The notes beneath the pieces are model-generated. The model was not told the origin of the DNA. It did no database searches and saw nothing but the letters and a program-made list of their open reading frames with translations. Positions 36,049 to 45,422 of a stretch of 64,000 nucleotides of DNA are shown here, in pieces. The stretch is from Sporosarcina sp. P2. Its GTDB lineage: Bacteria > Bacillota > Bacilli > Bacillales_A > Planococcaceae. Within the stretch, counting starts at the first letter, position 1. Every line of letters starts with the position of its first letter. The stretch covers positions 1 to 64,000 of the forward strand of contig NZ_PDYY01000013.1 in the NCBI RefSeq assembly GCF_002743255.1. Direction: 5' to 3'. Both the position numbers and the translations under genes were made by a program.

Positions 36049-37301
36049 AGTTCCCAATGCTCCACACCTTGTTCCGTTCCTAACAATAATGCGTCCACTA
36101 CCATGCCTTTTTCATAGCCGCGAGTTCCGCTCGGCAAGACGATGATGCAGTTACCCCGTGCAATAGAAGACACTGCACTGGATTTATTGAAACCTGCAGG
36201 CGTCGCTATGATTCCTTCGTTTGTCATCGACCAGCTGGCGCGAACGAAACGTGTGAACGGATTCGCTTTCTTGAAATCATCACCAAGAACCGCTTGAATA
36301 CGCGGCATATAAGGTGCTGTGCAACCCATCATCGAGTAAATGGCAGGCCGCGCGAACAATTCAAATCCTGTGAAGCAAGCAGACGGATTACCCGATAGAC
36401 CGAATAATAATTTATCTCCTAACACCGCTACTGTCGTCACACTGCCAGGACGCATCGCCACTTTATTGAACAATACTTCCGCACCCAGACGCTCATAGAT
36501 CATAGGTAAATAATCGTAATCTCCGACCGACACACCGCCCGTCGTAATAAGCAAGTCTGTTTCCTGAAGTGCTTTCTCCACGATTTCGGTACATGCATCC
36601 AAATTGTCTTCCATCATGCCATACGATATATACTCAATTCCCATTCGCGTCAACTGTGCACGAATCATCGGACCATTAGAATTGCGGATCTTCCCTGGTT
36701 CCAGTTCATCAGTGACATTGAGCAATTCCGTTCCAGTCGACAATACCCCAGCAATCGGCCGTTTTGCAACACGCACTTGTGCATAGCCAAATGTCGCAAG
36801 TAACGCAATAGTCCCTGGATGAATAATCGTTCCTGCTTCGATCAATGTCTCACCTTGCTTTGCATCTTCACCTTGACGCGAAATATTTTCGCCCGCTTCA
36901 AACGGCTTACGTAACGTAAACCCGCTATCATTCTCCACCGTTTGCTCCAGCATAACGACTGCATCCGCATGTTCCGGAATTAATGCACCTGTCATGATGC
37001 GAAACGATTCACCTGGTCCAATCGGACGATCCGCTACATGCCCTGCGCCAATTTCACCAATCACACGAAAGGCTTTTCTATCATTACCTGAAGCACCCGT
37101 CGAATCTTCCGCCCGAATCGCAAAACCATCATACGGCGAACGATCAAAAGGCGGCACGTCATGCTTCGCTACGATAGGCTCTGCTAGTACACGACCATAT
37201 GTATCTTCTAACGGAAGAACTTCCGTCCCCAACTTATATACATTTTTCATCACACGCTCTACTGCTTCCGCCACTTGAATCGGTTTTCGAATTTCCACCA
37301 C
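36045..37301 (-). CDS. moeA: Molybdopterin molybdenumtransferase MoeA
   Basis: About 418 residues. PFDRSPYDGFAIRA, SFRIMTGALIPEHADAVVM, the MPT-binding TTGGVSVGDYDYLP block and GLSGNPSACFTGFELF are all present. It inserts molybdate into adenylated molybdopterin. First gene of the six-gene cofactor operon plus dehydrogenase. The GTG at 37301 gives the start MVEIRKPIQV, like B. subtilis MoeA, with AGGAG six bases upstream; the ATG at 37307 directly abuts that site. Only 66 bp separate it from the divergent moaC. Confidence 0.94.
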   Translation of the reverse strand: MVEIRKPIQVAEAVERVMKNVYKLGTEVLPLEDTYGRVLAEPIVAKHDVPPFDRSPYDGFAIRAEDSTGASGNDRKAFRVIGEIGAGHVADRPIGPGESFRIMTGALIPEHADAVVMLEQTVENDSGFTLRKPFEAGENISRQGEDAKQGETLIEAGTIIHPGTIALLATFGYAQVRVAKRPIAGVLSTGTELLNVTDELEPGKIRNSNGPMIRAQLTRMGIEYISYGMMEDNLDACTEIVEKALQETDLLITTGGVSVGDYDYLPMIYERLGAEVLFNKVAMRPGSVTTVAVLGDKLLFGLSGNPSACFTGFELFARPAIYSMMGCTAPYMPRIQAVLGDDFKKANPFTRFVRASWSMTNEGIIATPAGFNKSSAVSSIARGNCIIVLPSGTRGYEKGMVVDALLLGTEQGVEHWEL

Positions 37302-37367
37302 GTACATCTCCTACTTTCTTTTGTTATACTAACTAGTACAATGAAATGAAACGAAAGGATGATCATC

Positions 37368-37859
37368 ATGTCCGAACTTACACACTTCAATGAACAAGGC
37401 CGCGCCAAAATGGTCGACGTGTCCGACAAAGAAACGACACTACGTACTGCGATCGCTACATCATCAATTACGGTAAACAAATCCATTCACGAGCAAATCA
37501 CTCATGGCACAAATAAAAAAGGAGACGTCTTTGCAGTTGCGCAAGTCGCCGCCATCATGGCCGCGAAAAATACGTCCAACATTATTCCAATGTGCCATCC
37601 ACTTCCTTTAACGGGCGTAGATATCCGATTTGATTGGGATATCGATGAAGAATCTTCCCATTATCATGTGTTAATCGAAGCCGAAGTCAAAACGAAAGGC
37701 GTAACCGGAGTCGAAATGGAAGCCCTGACTGCCGCTTCTGCCGCTGCATTGACGATTTACGATATGTGTAAAGCTGCCGGCAAGGACATGGTCATCGGAC
37801 CGACGATGCTTCAGCATAAATCTGGCGGGAAAAATGGAGATTATCAACGCGCGGACTAA
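37368..37859 (+). CDS. moaC: Cyclic pyranopterin monophosphate synthase MoaC
   Basis: 163 residues. [16 protein letters not shown] near the start, [13 protein letters not shown] (catalytic region), [20 protein letters not shown] and [10 protein letters not shown] are the MoaC signatures. It converts the MoaA product to cPMP. ATG at 37368 follows AAAGG by nine bases. It is the only moa gene on the plus strand here, and its stop lies within its terminator hairpin. Confidence 0.95.
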   Translation: MSELTHFNEQGRAKMVDVSDKETTLRTAIATSSITVNKSIHEQITHGTNKKGDVFAVAQVAAIMAAKNTSNIIPMCHPLPLTGVDIRFDWDIDEESSHYHVLIEAEVKTKGVTGVEMEALTAASAAALTIYDMCKAAGKDMVIGPTMLQHKSGGKNGDYQRAD

Positions 37860-37877
37860 ATGTCGCGCGTTTTTTTT
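37849..37877 (+). terminator. Intrinsic terminator of moaC
   Basis: ACGCGCG (37849-37855) and CGCGCGT (37864-37870) pair around the stop codon and are followed by eight T. It precedes array 4 by about 20 bp. Confidence 0.9.
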
Positions 37878-37887
37878 GATTGGATTT

Positions 37888-38218
37888 GGGGTGTGCGCTC
37901 ATACTTCCATGTTATCCGCTCTATCACCCCGCGAAGCCGATCATACTTCCATGTTATCCGCTCTATCAACCCGCGAAACCGATCATACTCTCACGCCATC
38001 CGCTCTATCACCCCGCGAAACCGATCATACTCTCACGCCATCCGCTCTATCAACCCGCGAAGCCGATCATACTTCCACGCTGTCCGCTCTATCACCCCGC
38101 GAAGCCGATCATACTCTCACGCCATCCGCTCTATCACCCCGCGAAACCGATCATACTTCCACGCTGTCCGCTCTATCACCCCACGCAACCGCTCATAACC
38201 CCAAGCTAACCGCCCTAT
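37888..38218 (-). repeat. 21-bp periodic GAGCG array 4 (16 units), the longest
   Basis: On the plus strand the core appears as CGCTC or CGATC at 37896, 37917, 37938 and so on to 38211 (CGCCC), 16 units at exactly 21 bp. CGCTC-TATC-type and CGATC-ATAC-type units alternate for most of the length, making a nearly identical 42-bp composite repeated about seven times. The last two units drift. It fills the gap between convergent moaC and moaB. Because the period is a multiple of three and the unit lacks stops, several reading frames stay open; I do not regard them as genes. Confidence 0.95.
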
Positions 38219-38237
38219 CCCCCACACTCCTCATCCA

Positions 38238-38756
38238 CTATCCCAAATGCTTTCCAAGCTCATGCACAATATGCGGCAACTCGGGCACGATCAACTTATC
38301 CATCGCAAGCTTCACGGCCTTCGAAGAGCCTGGCAATAAAAATACCGCCTGCAATCCGATTCCACCTGCCGTTGCGCGACTGAGCAACGCTTTTGATCCC
38401 ACATCTTCGGTATAGCTCAAAAAGCGAAACAGTTCGCCAAATCCGTCTAACGGTTTTGTGAAATAGGGTGACACGGTTTCCACTGTAATATCCCGCGCGC
38501 CTATCCCCGTTCCGCCCGTGAAAATCATTGCCTGAATCGACGAATCGGACAACCAAATAGACAATTGCGCTTCGATACGTGACGCTTCATCGGGACAAAT
38601 CTCGTATGCCTTCACAATATGTCCCGCTTCGAGTAGCTTATCGCATATCACCTTGCCGCTTTTGTCATCCGCTTTCGTCCGCGTATCACTGATTGTCAGT
38701 ACAGCAACTGCAACCGATTGATCACGCGCTTTCTGTGGTAAATGAGTCTCTTCCAT
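38238..38756 (-). CDS. moaB: Molybdenum cofactor biosynthesis protein MoaB/Mog family
   Basis: 172 residues. AVLTISDTRTKADDKSGK, MIFTGGTGIGARDITVETV and LSRATAGGIGLQAVFLLPGS are the MoaB/MogA molybdopterin-adenylylation hallmarks. It adenylates molybdopterin before MoeA acts. AGGAGGGG precedes the ATG. It lies 12 bp after moeB and is the last gene of the long nar-nre-narK-moeB run. No terminator was found after it before array 4. Confidence 0.92.
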   Translation of the reverse strand: MEETHLPQKARDQSVAVAVLTISDTRTKADDKSGKVICDKLLEAGHIVKAYEICPDEASRIEAQLSIWLSDSSIQAMIFTGGTGIGARDITVETVSPYFTKPLDGFGELFRFLSYTEDVGSKALLSRATAGGIGLQAVFLLPGSSKAVKLAMDKLIVPELPHIVHELGKHLG

Positions 38757-38768
38757 TTACTACCCCTC

Positions 38769-39788
38769 CTAGCCGAATAATGAATGATAGATTTTCCGTC
38801 CTTCTCGCATATCTTTTAATCCATGAATCAACAACCTGCCATTACCGAACAAAATACAGCGATAGTTTTCCGCCTGAAATTCCACGAAAAACGGTGTCTC
38901 CCGGTATTTCGATTCTAGTTGTTGGGCGACTTTCACACCGTCCGCCACTGTCAACTTGCGTCCTGCGTCGGGTATGATTTGCACTGTATCACGTCCGCAA
39001 AGCACAGCGTATTGCGTGCCCGCCACTTGATGCAACGCAGGATACGTTGGATGTTCACCACAAGTTTCGCATTGCGGATTCTTCATCCGGCTGATTCCCG
39101 CTTCAACGGATGTATTATTCCACACATCAAAATGCAGAAGTTTCGTGCGCATGGCCTCTTCATTTCCTGTCAGCCATTTCATCGCTTCCGCGCTTTGATG
39201 TGCAGCCGAAATCTGTACTGCAGGCGCAATTACCCCTACTGTATCACATGTTTCATTGACCGCTGGCATGACCGGTAGTAGACAGCGGAAACACGGTGTC
39301 TTACCGGGATTGAAAGGAAAGACGCTACCTGAACTGCTAACGACTGCGCCGTAGACCCATGGGATATGTAGTTTCCACGCGACGTCATTGATCAGCAAAC
39401 GTGTTTCGAAATTATCGGTTGCATCAAGTAGAATATCCGCGCCGACCGCAATTTCTTCGAGCAACGGTCCATCGATATGATCGAGCACCGTGATCATTTC
39501 AACATCTTCACGAATGGCATGCAAACGACGTGCTGCCGCTACGACTTTCGGCACACTATTTTTCGCATCCGCTTCGACGAATAATTGTTGCCTCTGCAAA
39601 TTAGATGCCTCCACATAATCGCGGTCTGCAAGCGTTATTTTACCGATTCCCGCGCGCACGAGCGTCTCGGAAATCGACGAACCGAGCGCACCACAGCCTA
39701 TAATCACTGCATGTGCATCAGATAGCCGCCGCTGTCCCAACAACCCAATAGGTTGAAATAATGTTTGCCGTGAATATCGATTCTCCAC
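38769..39788 (-). CDS. moeB: MoeB/ThiF-type sulfur carrier adenylyltransferase
   Basis: 339 residues. RYSRQTLFQPIGLLGQ and the nucleotide-binding VIIGCGALGSSISETLVRAG start an E1-like domain. DATDNFETR, PCFRCLLP and a CETCGEHP zinc pair follow. The C-terminal region of about 80 residues (QYAVLCGRDTVQI) is a domain often seen in Firmicute MoeB/ThiF proteins. It adenylates MoaD (or ThiS). Start is GTG at 39788 behind AAAGGAAG. Confidence 0.9.
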   Translation of the reverse strand: MENRYSRQTLFQPIGLLGQRRLSDAHAVIIGCGALGSSISETLVRAGIGKITLADRDYVEASNLQRQQLFVEADAKNSVPKVVAAARRLHAIREDVEMITVLDHIDGPLLEEIAVGADILLDATDNFETRLLINDVAWKLHIPWVYGAVVSSSGSVFPFNPGKTPCFRCLLPVMPAVNETCDTVGVIAPAVQISAAHQSAEAMKWLTGNEEAMRTKLLHFDVWNNTSVEAGISRMKNPQCETCGEHPTYPALHQVAGTQYAVLCGRDTVQIIPDAGRKLTVADGVKVAQQLESKYRETPFFVEFQAENYRCILFGNGRLLIHGLKDMREGRKIYHSLFG

Positions 39789-39830
39789 TTCATCTACTTC
39801 CTTTCATGAAACAACAAGCGAGGCAACCGG

Positions 39831-41342
39831 TTAAGACCGATTGCCTGCATGTGTCTCTGGACTAATATCACTGAATGAACCTACGTAGCGAACGACGTCG
39901 CCTGTTCCATCTTTCACCGAACTGATGGATAGGAACTCCAAGTACTCTTCGCCACTCTTTTTCTTATTCCAAATTTCGCCTTGCCAGACACCCTGTTCAT
40001 TAAGAGTGTGCCACATATCATTGTAGTATTCACGATCATGTCTGCCTGAACTTAAGATGTTCGGACTTAGACCGAGTACTTCCTCTTCACTATAACCTGT
40101 TAGTTTCGTAAATGCCGGATTGACCGAAACAATGAGACCTTTTGAATTGGTCACGAGAATACCTTGGCCAGTCGAATCAAATACTTCTTTAGATAAGCTC
40201 GTACGATCCATGTAGTAAAGCCAAATAGCCAATACAAGGCTGGCTAATGATACTTGTGAAAACGCCATGAAACCAATGGAGTAGGAACCTGTCATAGAGA
40301 AAATCGTTGCGAGTAATAATGGAGGGAAAAATCCACCAAGACCACCCATCATCGATACAATCCCGTTCACCGTACCTGCTTGCTTACTGAAATACATCGG
40401 TACTAATTTAAAGATTACACCATTTCCAAGACCCGCAGCTGCCGCAATCATAATACTACCGACTGTGTACAGTGCGATATCCGGTGAAAATGCCAGTACA
40501 ATAGACGCTATCGTCAAACCTGCGAAACAACCCATTAAAATGAATAGCGGCTGGAACTTATCGCCTAACCAACCACCGACCGGACGTAATAATGTCGCGA
40601 CGACGATGAAGCCTGCTGTACGAAGTCCCGCGTCGACCTTATCGAGTCCAAAGTAATTGACGAGGAAACTTGGTAAAAACACAGTAAATGCAACGAACGA
40701 ACCGAATGTGATGAAATAGAACAACGAGAAGAACCAAAGTTTTTCATTCTTATAGACACCTTTAATTTGCTCGATAATCGGGGCTTTCACTTTTACTTCC
40801 TTACGGTCACCGAAGAAAAAGTTCAATGCGATGAATGCAAGCAATAAAATCAAATACATTTTGACGGTCATGGACCAGCCAAACTTCATCGCAAGGACCG
40901 GCGCTGAAAACGTCGTGATCGCTGTCCCGATGTTCCCCATTCCGTAAATACCATTGACCAGTCCGTGCTTTTCCTTAGGATAATACTTCGGTAGTGACGT
41001 AACACCAACAGAGAAAATCGCGCCTCCAATCCCGAGCAACGTTCCGCCAATTAATAGCCCTGTCACGGTTGATGTTTCACTTATGTAGTAGACAGGAAAT
41101 AGCAATACAATGAAACTGATGAAAAACATCATACGTGCGCCATAGACATTGGCGTAGTACCCGAGTGGAATTCGCAAAATCGAACCGAGTACTACAGGGA
41201 TTGCTGTGATGATGGCTACACGCTCTGGTGGAATGCTGATATCTTCGCTAATAAATGGTAATAAGGAAGAGATCAGGACCCATACCATGAAGCCGACAAC
41301 TAGATTTGCCGTCTGCAGAGGTAATTGAATCTTTTGTGTCAT
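39831..41342 (-). CDS. narK: NarK-type nitrate/nitrite transporter fused to a C-terminal PAS domain
   Basis: About 503 residues. The first 390 form a 12-segment MFS transporter of the NarK/NasA group: LRIPLGYYANVYGARMMFF, GIYGMGNIGTAITTF and GLGNGVIFKLVPMYFSKQAG lie at the expected positions. After a short charged linker, residues about 395-500 are a PAS domain (STGQGILVTNSKGLIVSVNP, FTKLTGYSEEEVLG, EYLEFLSISSVKDGTG). NarK moves nitrate in and nitrite out. The fusion suggests a cytosolic sensory or regulatory domain on the transporter. Frame is continuous, so it is not an artefact of my joining. Start ATG at 41342 or 41357. Confidence 0.9.
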   Translation of the reverse strand: MTQKIQLPLQTANLVVGFMVWVLISSLLPFISEDISIPPERVAIITAIPVVLGSILRIPLGYYANVYGARMMFFISFIVLLFPVYYISETSTVTGLLIGGTLLGIGGAIFSVGVTSLPKYYPKEKHGLVNGIYGMGNIGTAITTFSAPVLAMKFGWSMTVKMYLILLLAFIALNFFFGDRKEVKVKAPIIEQIKGVYKNEKLWFFSLFYFITFGSFVAFTVFLPSFLVNYFGLDKVDAGLRTAGFIVVATLLRPVGGWLGDKFQPLFILMGCFAGLTIASIVLAFSPDIALYTVGSIMIAAAAGLGNGVIFKLVPMYFSKQAGTVNGIVSMMGGLGGFFPPLLLATIFSMTGSYSIGFMAFSQVSLASLVLAIWLYYMDRTSLSKEVFDSTGQGILVTNSKGLIVSVNPAFTKLTGYSEEEVLGLSPNILSSGRHDREYYNDMWHTLNEQGVWQGEIWNKKKSGEEYLEFLSISSVKDGTGDVVRYVGSFSDISPETHAGNRS

Positions 41343-41412
41343 AGGAATCCATCCCATCTGAAGTTAGTTGAAAATCTACCCAACACTCTTTCTTTTAAAC
41401 TACTATAGTTTG

Positions 41413-41946
41413 TTACTCAGGTAAAATGGACGTATACAATTGTTCGAATAATTCATCTTGTTCTTTTGCACGTAAGACCGACAGAACCATCGGAAAGATG
41501 ACGTTTTCTTCTTTTACAAAGTGAATCATAATGACTTCAAACGCTTCACCTGCGTCTTTTACGACGTCTTGCATCATCGCGAGTGTAAATTCCGATAGAT
41601 CCCCTCTTGTATGATGGAGGAAATGTCCGATATACGCATCAATTTCATCGTGTTCTTCTTGCACTGCTTGAACCGGTCCTTGATCATTTCCTACATATTT
41701 CGCAAGCATCGGAAACAGGAATGCTTCTTCTTTTTCTGTATGGTTTTTTAGCGGATCGATGAACTCGATGACTAGCTCGCGCATTTTTTTGAGCGCTTCG
41801 AGACCTTCGTCACGCGTGAACCGTTCATTCTCAAAACCTAGCACAATCGCATGCCACTGCTCCATCAAAGACATTAAGTAACGATGTTCATTTTCGAGCA
41901 CGCGTAGGGCAGGTAGCGTATGCGTCAGTCCTGTATTGCTCATCAT
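41413..41946 (-). CDS. Hemerythrin HHE domain protein
   Basis: 177 residues, four-helix HHE fold. Probable diiron ligands are His in LENEHRYLM, His and Glu in HTEKEEAFLFP, His in EEHDEIDAYI and His and Glu in MIHFVKEENVIFP. Relatives bind oxygen or nitric oxide or help repair FeS centres. Between nreC and narK in one direction, a role in handling NO formed from nitrite, or in protecting nitrate reductase and NreB FeS clusters, is plausible. Two adjacent ATGs at 41946/41943 follow GAGGTGAAGG. Confidence 0.85.
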   Translation of the reverse strand: MMSNTGLTHTLPALRVLENEHRYLMSLMEQWHAIVLGFENERFTRDEGLEALKKMRELVIEFIDPLKNHTEKEEAFLFPMLAKYVGNDQGPVQAVQEEHDEIDAYIGHFLHHTRGDLSEFTLAMMQDVVKDAGEAFEVIMIHFVKEENVIFPMVLSVLRAKEQDELFEQLYTSILPE

Positions 41947-41960
41947 CCTTCACCTCTTCA

Positions 41961-42611
41961 TTAAAAACTTAGAAACTTCTTGCGTAGAGCGTATTCGACG
42001 AGTTCCGGACGGCTCTTCAATTGCAGCTTGTCCATCATTTTCGCCTTATGCGCTTCTACAGTCTTGACGGAAATATACAGCATTTCTGCTATTTCCTTAT
42101 TGCCATAACCTTTTGCAACAAGCGGCAGAATTTCAATTTCCCTTTTAGATAATATCTTGAACGGATCATCTTCATCTGTCTCATTCGTTCCTTTTTTCAC
42201 AAACTCCCTCACGAGCGAAGTAGCCATAGACGGATGAACATACGTCCCGCCGTCATACACTTCACGAATGGCGTGGAGCAACTCTTCGTCAGGAGCATTT
42301 TTCAAAATATAGCCCGCTGCACCGTTTTTCAGTACGTGGAACATATACTCCTCGTCATCGTACATCGTTAAAATAATGATCTTCGTTTCTGGAAAGTCTT
42401 CATGGATTTTGCCTGTCGCAATCAAGCCACTTTGGCCAGGAGGCATGCTAAGATCCAGTAAAATAATATCCGGTCTGTGCTTCGCAACTAGTTCATATGC
42501 TTCCAATCCATCTGCCGCTGTTGCTACGACTTCCATATCGTCTTGAAAATTCAAGATATGCATAAATCCTGTGCGGACGACTGCATGATCATCAGCTATT
42601 ATGATTTTCAC
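41961..42611 (-). CDS. nreC: Nitrate/oxygen response regulator NreC
   Basis: 216 residues, NarL/LuxR class. The receiver domain has the acidic pocket IIADDHA and phospho-acceptor Asp53 ([10 protein letters not shown]). The C-terminal LuxR HTH (about 150-212) contains [20 protein letters not shown] and [14 protein letters not shown]. Phosphorylated by NreB, it activates the nar promoter; two matching sites lie upstream of narG. GTG start overlaps the end of nreB. Confidence 0.93.
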   Translation of the reverse strand: MKIIIADDHAVVRTGFMHILNFQDDMEVVATAADGLEAYELVAKHRPDIILLDLSMPPGQSGLIATGKIHEDFPETKIIILTMYDDEEYMFHVLKNGAAGYILKNAPDEELLHAIREVYDGGTYVHPSMATSLVREFVKKGTNETDEDDPFKILSKREIEILPLVAKGYGNKEIAEMLYISVKTVEAHKAKMMDKLQLKSRPELVEYALRKKFLSF

Positions 42612-43674
42612 TCGTTGCTCTCTCCTTCTTCAGCGGAATATTTGCTTGGACTGTCGTGCCTTCTAGCTGACTAGAGACGATCGTTAAACTGCCACCTACT
42701 AATTCCACCCGTTCTCTCATCCCATATAGACCGAGGCCCGTGCCTTGCGGTGTAAAGTCATTGACATTGAAGCCGACACCTTCATCGCATACTTTTATTT
42801 GTAGCTGTCCGTCCACTTCATTTAAAGTTAAAAAAACATCTTCTACTTGGGCATATTTCATGGAGTTGAGAATCGCTTCCTGGCCGATGCGATACGCAAC
42901 TGTTTCAATCGCACCATCATACCGTCTTTCTTTCACATCCGATTCGAAATGAACATACAGTCCGTAATTCTTCTCCAAATTCTTGATGTGCGTCCGGAAA
43001 GCCGCTTCCAATCCGAAATCATCGAGTACTGCTGGTCGCAATTCAACAGATAGATGGCGGATCTCATCAAGTAAACGCATAAGTGAACCTTCCGTTTGTC
43101 TCAACTTCTCAAGCGCTTTGTCGTTCATGCCCATATATTTCAAGACGCGCAAATCGACGAGCGAACTGAGCATTTCCTGCGCCACGCTATCATGTAGCTC
43201 GCGTGAAATTCGTTTGCGTTCATTTTCCTGCGCTAAAATGACTTGTTGCATCCGTAACCTTTGATGGAGAACTTCGGATGTCTGGGTTTGTCTCGTTAAA
43301 TTACGCAACATCAACATGGATACGTGTTGCTCTTCATCTAACACCTGATAGGTTGCGCTGTATGGTTGCACGCCAAGATCTTTTGTCTCCAAAAAGAGTT
43401 GGAATGAAGAGACGGTTTGTTGTGGTTTCTCCATGAAACACGAGACACATGTCATCTGTTCGTCTTCACTTGTATAGCCACGGCATGTAAGACAAATTGC
43501 ATCCGCCTCGCCTTGCAGCATCTTGTCATAGAGAGCAGGTTCCATTATTTGTTTCGCCGCTTCATTCATGGATAGAATTTTGCCATTCTCGCCGAAAAAA
43601 AACATCGCTTCTGTCGTACGATCGTATAGTTTGTGCAGCATAGTTGTTAACTGGTCATTGTTCAATAAAGTCAT
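42592..43674 (-). CDS. nreB: Oxygen-sensing histidine kinase NreB
   Basis: 360 residues. A PAS-like N-terminus carries Cys61, Cys64, Cys76 and Cys79, spaced C-x2-C-x11-C-x2-C, exactly the motif that holds the oxygen-labile FeS cluster of Staphylococcus NreB. HisKA_3 contains His161 ([15 protein letters not shown]) and the C-terminal HATPase ends [14 protein letters not shown]. There is no membrane segment, as expected for a cytoplasmic oxygen sensor. In air the cluster is lost and kinase activity falls. AAGGAG precedes the ATG; overlaps nreA by about 20 bp. Confidence 0.95.
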   Translation of the reverse strand: MTLLNNDQLTTMLHKLYDRTTEAMFFFGENGKILSMNEAAKQIMEPALYDKMLQGEADAICLTCRGYTSEDEQMTCVSCFMEKPQQTVSSFQLFLETKDLGVQPYSATYQVLDEEQHVSMLMLRNLTRQTQTSEVLHQRLRMQQVILAQENERKRISRELHDSVAQEMLSSLVDLRVLKYMGMNDKALEKLRQTEGSLMRLLDEIRHLSVELRPAVLDDFGLEAAFRTHIKNLEKNYGLYVHFESDVKERRYDGAIETVAYRIGQEAILNSMKYAQVEDVFLTLNEVDGQLQIKVCDEGVGFNVNDFTPQGTGLGLYGMRERVELVGGSLTIVSSQLEGTTVQANIPLKKERATSENHNS

Positions 43675-44134
43675 CTTTCAATCGCTCCTTCATGTGAAAC
43701 GGTCCGAATTGAGGTCCTACCGCATGCTTGAATTGCTCAAACTTGTCAGCCGTTAACCGGTCCACTTCACGATAGCCAATCAAAAGTACGCCTTGCACAT
43801 GATCATCACGGAATAGAGGAATCGCGCCAAAACTTTTCAGCTTTTCAAATACGACAATCGGATAGTTATAGAGATCTCCATCCACTATACTTGCTTCAAC
43901 ATTCTCGATCTTCATCGGCTTCCCTGTCTTGAACACAATTCCTGCCACACCTTTTCCTGATTGAAGGACAATTCTACGGTAGCGTAAACTGATATTCCCC
44001 GTTACATATCGCCACTTAAGGCCGTGATGATATTTCTTCAAATCCACTAACGCCAAGCCGATGAAATCCGCATGAAGCGTTTCTTTCAGTTCGTCAATCG
44101 CCAGTTGGAAATTACTATTTACTTGTCCTGTCAT
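43655..44134 (-). CDS. nreA: Nitrate sensor NreA (GAF domain)
   Basis: 159 residues, a single GAF domain (about 10-150) with VLQSGKGVAGIVFKTGKPM and VQGVLLIGYRE. In Staphylococcus, NreA binds nitrate and, when empty, inhibits NreB. It heads the nreABC unit 30 bp after narI, so sensing genes are co-expressed with the reductase they control. TAGGAG lies upstream of the ATG. Confidence 0.9.
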   Translation of the reverse strand: MTGQVNSNFQLAIDELKETLHADFIGLALVDLKKYHHGLKWRYVTGNISLRYRRIVLQSGKGVAGIVFKTGKPMKIENVEASIVDGDLYNYPIVVFEKLKSFGAIPLFRDDHVQGVLLIGYREVDRLTADKFEQFKHAVGPQFGPFHMKERLKDDFIEQ

Positions 44135-44164
44135 AGACTTAATCTCCTATTATTCATCATTCGC

Positions 44165-44860
44165 TTACCGGGGTGATTGTTTGGTCGGCTGATGTTTTCT
44201 ATATAGAATATAACTTCTACCTACATAATTCAATGGCACACTCCAGACGTGAACGAGTCGTGTGAATGGCCACATCGCGAAAATAAGGAAGCCAGTTAAA
44301 ATATGAAGCTTGAACGCTATGGGAACAGCTGCCATATATGCAGCTTCCGGCTGGAATATGAGCAAGGATCTGAACCAGACCGAAATCGTATCACGGTAAT
44401 CGAATCCTGGCGTCATCGTGTTTGTAATCAATGAGCTATATACCCCAATGAAAACGATAAATAGCAAAAAGGTATTGACGAGTAAATCCGACCTAGAAGA
44501 TAACTTGCGAACATTTCTCTTTGTGAAACGACGGGACGTCAAAATAATCATTCCCACTAATGTCACTACACCAAAGAATCCGCCACCCCAAACTGCACCG
44601 ATGTGGTACATATGGTCGCTGATACCCATTGCCCGTGTCCACTCTTTCGGAATCCCAAGTCCTGCCACATGACCTAAAATGACGGGGAAGATACCGATGT
44701 GGAACAGCAAACTGCCGATCATTAATTGCTTCTTTTCAATAAACTCACTCGACTTCGCGGTCCAGCCGAATTGATCATTCTTATAGCGGAAAATATGTCC
44801 TACAATAAATACGGCAATACAGATGTAAGGAAAAATGACCCAAAGAAATTGACTAGTCAT
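44165..44860 (-). CDS. narI: Respiratory nitrate reductase gamma subunit NarI
   Basis: 231 residues with five transmembrane segments. Haem b ligands are His in VGHIFRYKND, HIGIFPVILGHVAG and KLHILTGFLIFAMWPFTRLVHVWS (quoted in part). It takes electrons from menaquinol on the outer side and passes them to NarH. ATG at 44860 follows GGGAGG; the frame from 44911 lies inside narJ. It overlaps narJ by eight bases. Confidence 0.94.
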   Translation of the reverse strand: MTSQFLWVIFPYICIAVFIVGHIFRYKNDQFGWTAKSSEFIEKKQLMIGSLLFHIGIFPVILGHVAGLGIPKEWTRAMGISDHMYHIGAVWGGGFFGVVTLVGMIILTSRRFTKRNVRKLSSRSDLLVNTFLLFIVFIGVYSSLITNTMTPGFDYRDTISVWFRSLLIFQPEAAYMAAVPIAFKLHILTGFLIFAMWPFTRLVHVWSVPLNYVGRSYILYRKHQPTKQSPR

Positions 44861-45422
44861 TAGCGGAAACCTCCCGTTGAATACATGATTTACATGTTTC
44901 ACGCAGTGCACGGATCAAATGAAGCCATGGACTTTGATACTTTTCAAGTGCTTTCATTAAAAAGTAGGAACCATCCTCGATGACCGCGAGCAACATGGAA
45001 AAGCTTTGTTGCGCTCGCGGATCTCCCTTCCATTCAGCTGCATAAATAAATTCACACATTAACGGAAGCAAGTCGGATAGTTCTTCATCCGGCATTTCGA
45101 GCCCGAACATTTCGTATAACACTTTTAATTGTGCCAGCGTCTGACCGCGCTCTTTCGAGTCTGCAAATTTCACATAGGTCATGAACAGCGTGGCGTCTTT
45201 CTGGAAATCGAATGTGTACGTGTACAGTTCCTGTATTTCATCCAAACTATATGTTTGCATCGCTTCCCAGTAGAGCTGCAGGTCAGCGTAACCCGCAGCA
45301 TCTTCCGTTACGTACTCATTCCACATATCTGGATGGAATGTTAGCTTTTCCGGATAGTTCAGTTGATGGGAGAAAAAGCCGAAGATATGCTTCTTGTCAT
45401 ATAAGAGGTCCAGATTAATCAC
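44853..45422 (-). CDS. narJ: Nitrate reductase assembly chaperone NarJ
   Basis: 189 residues, TorD/NarJ helical fold, with FSHQLNYPEK near the N-terminus and the YVKFADSKERGQTLAQLKVL block (about 90-109). It helps insert Mo-bisMGD into apo-NarG and is not part of the final enzyme. The GTG at 45422 follows a GGGGGG stretch and overlaps the end of narH by eight bases; a longer frame from 45452 lies entirely within narH. Confidence 0.88.
   Translation of the reverse strand: MINLDLLYDKKHIFGFFSHQLNYPEKLTFHPDMWNEYVTEDAAGYADLQLYWEAMQTYSLDEIQELYTYTFDFQKDATLFMTYVKFADSKERGQTLAQLKVLYEMFGLEMPDEELSDLLPLMCEFIYAAEWKGDPRAQQSFSMLLAVIEDGSYFLMKALEKYQSPWLHLIRALRETCKSCIQREVSAND

Noticed and set aside
37888..38218. 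CRISPR array
   Set aside because: Conserved core is only about 8 bases in a 21-bp period, the spacers in this array are themselves repeated, and no cas gene is in the window.
37834..38415. Long overlapping open frames on the plus strand through array 4 (up to 193 codons)
   Set aside because: They arise because a 21-bp, stop-free unit keeps several frames open at once. None has a ribosome binding site and all are built from the same repeat.
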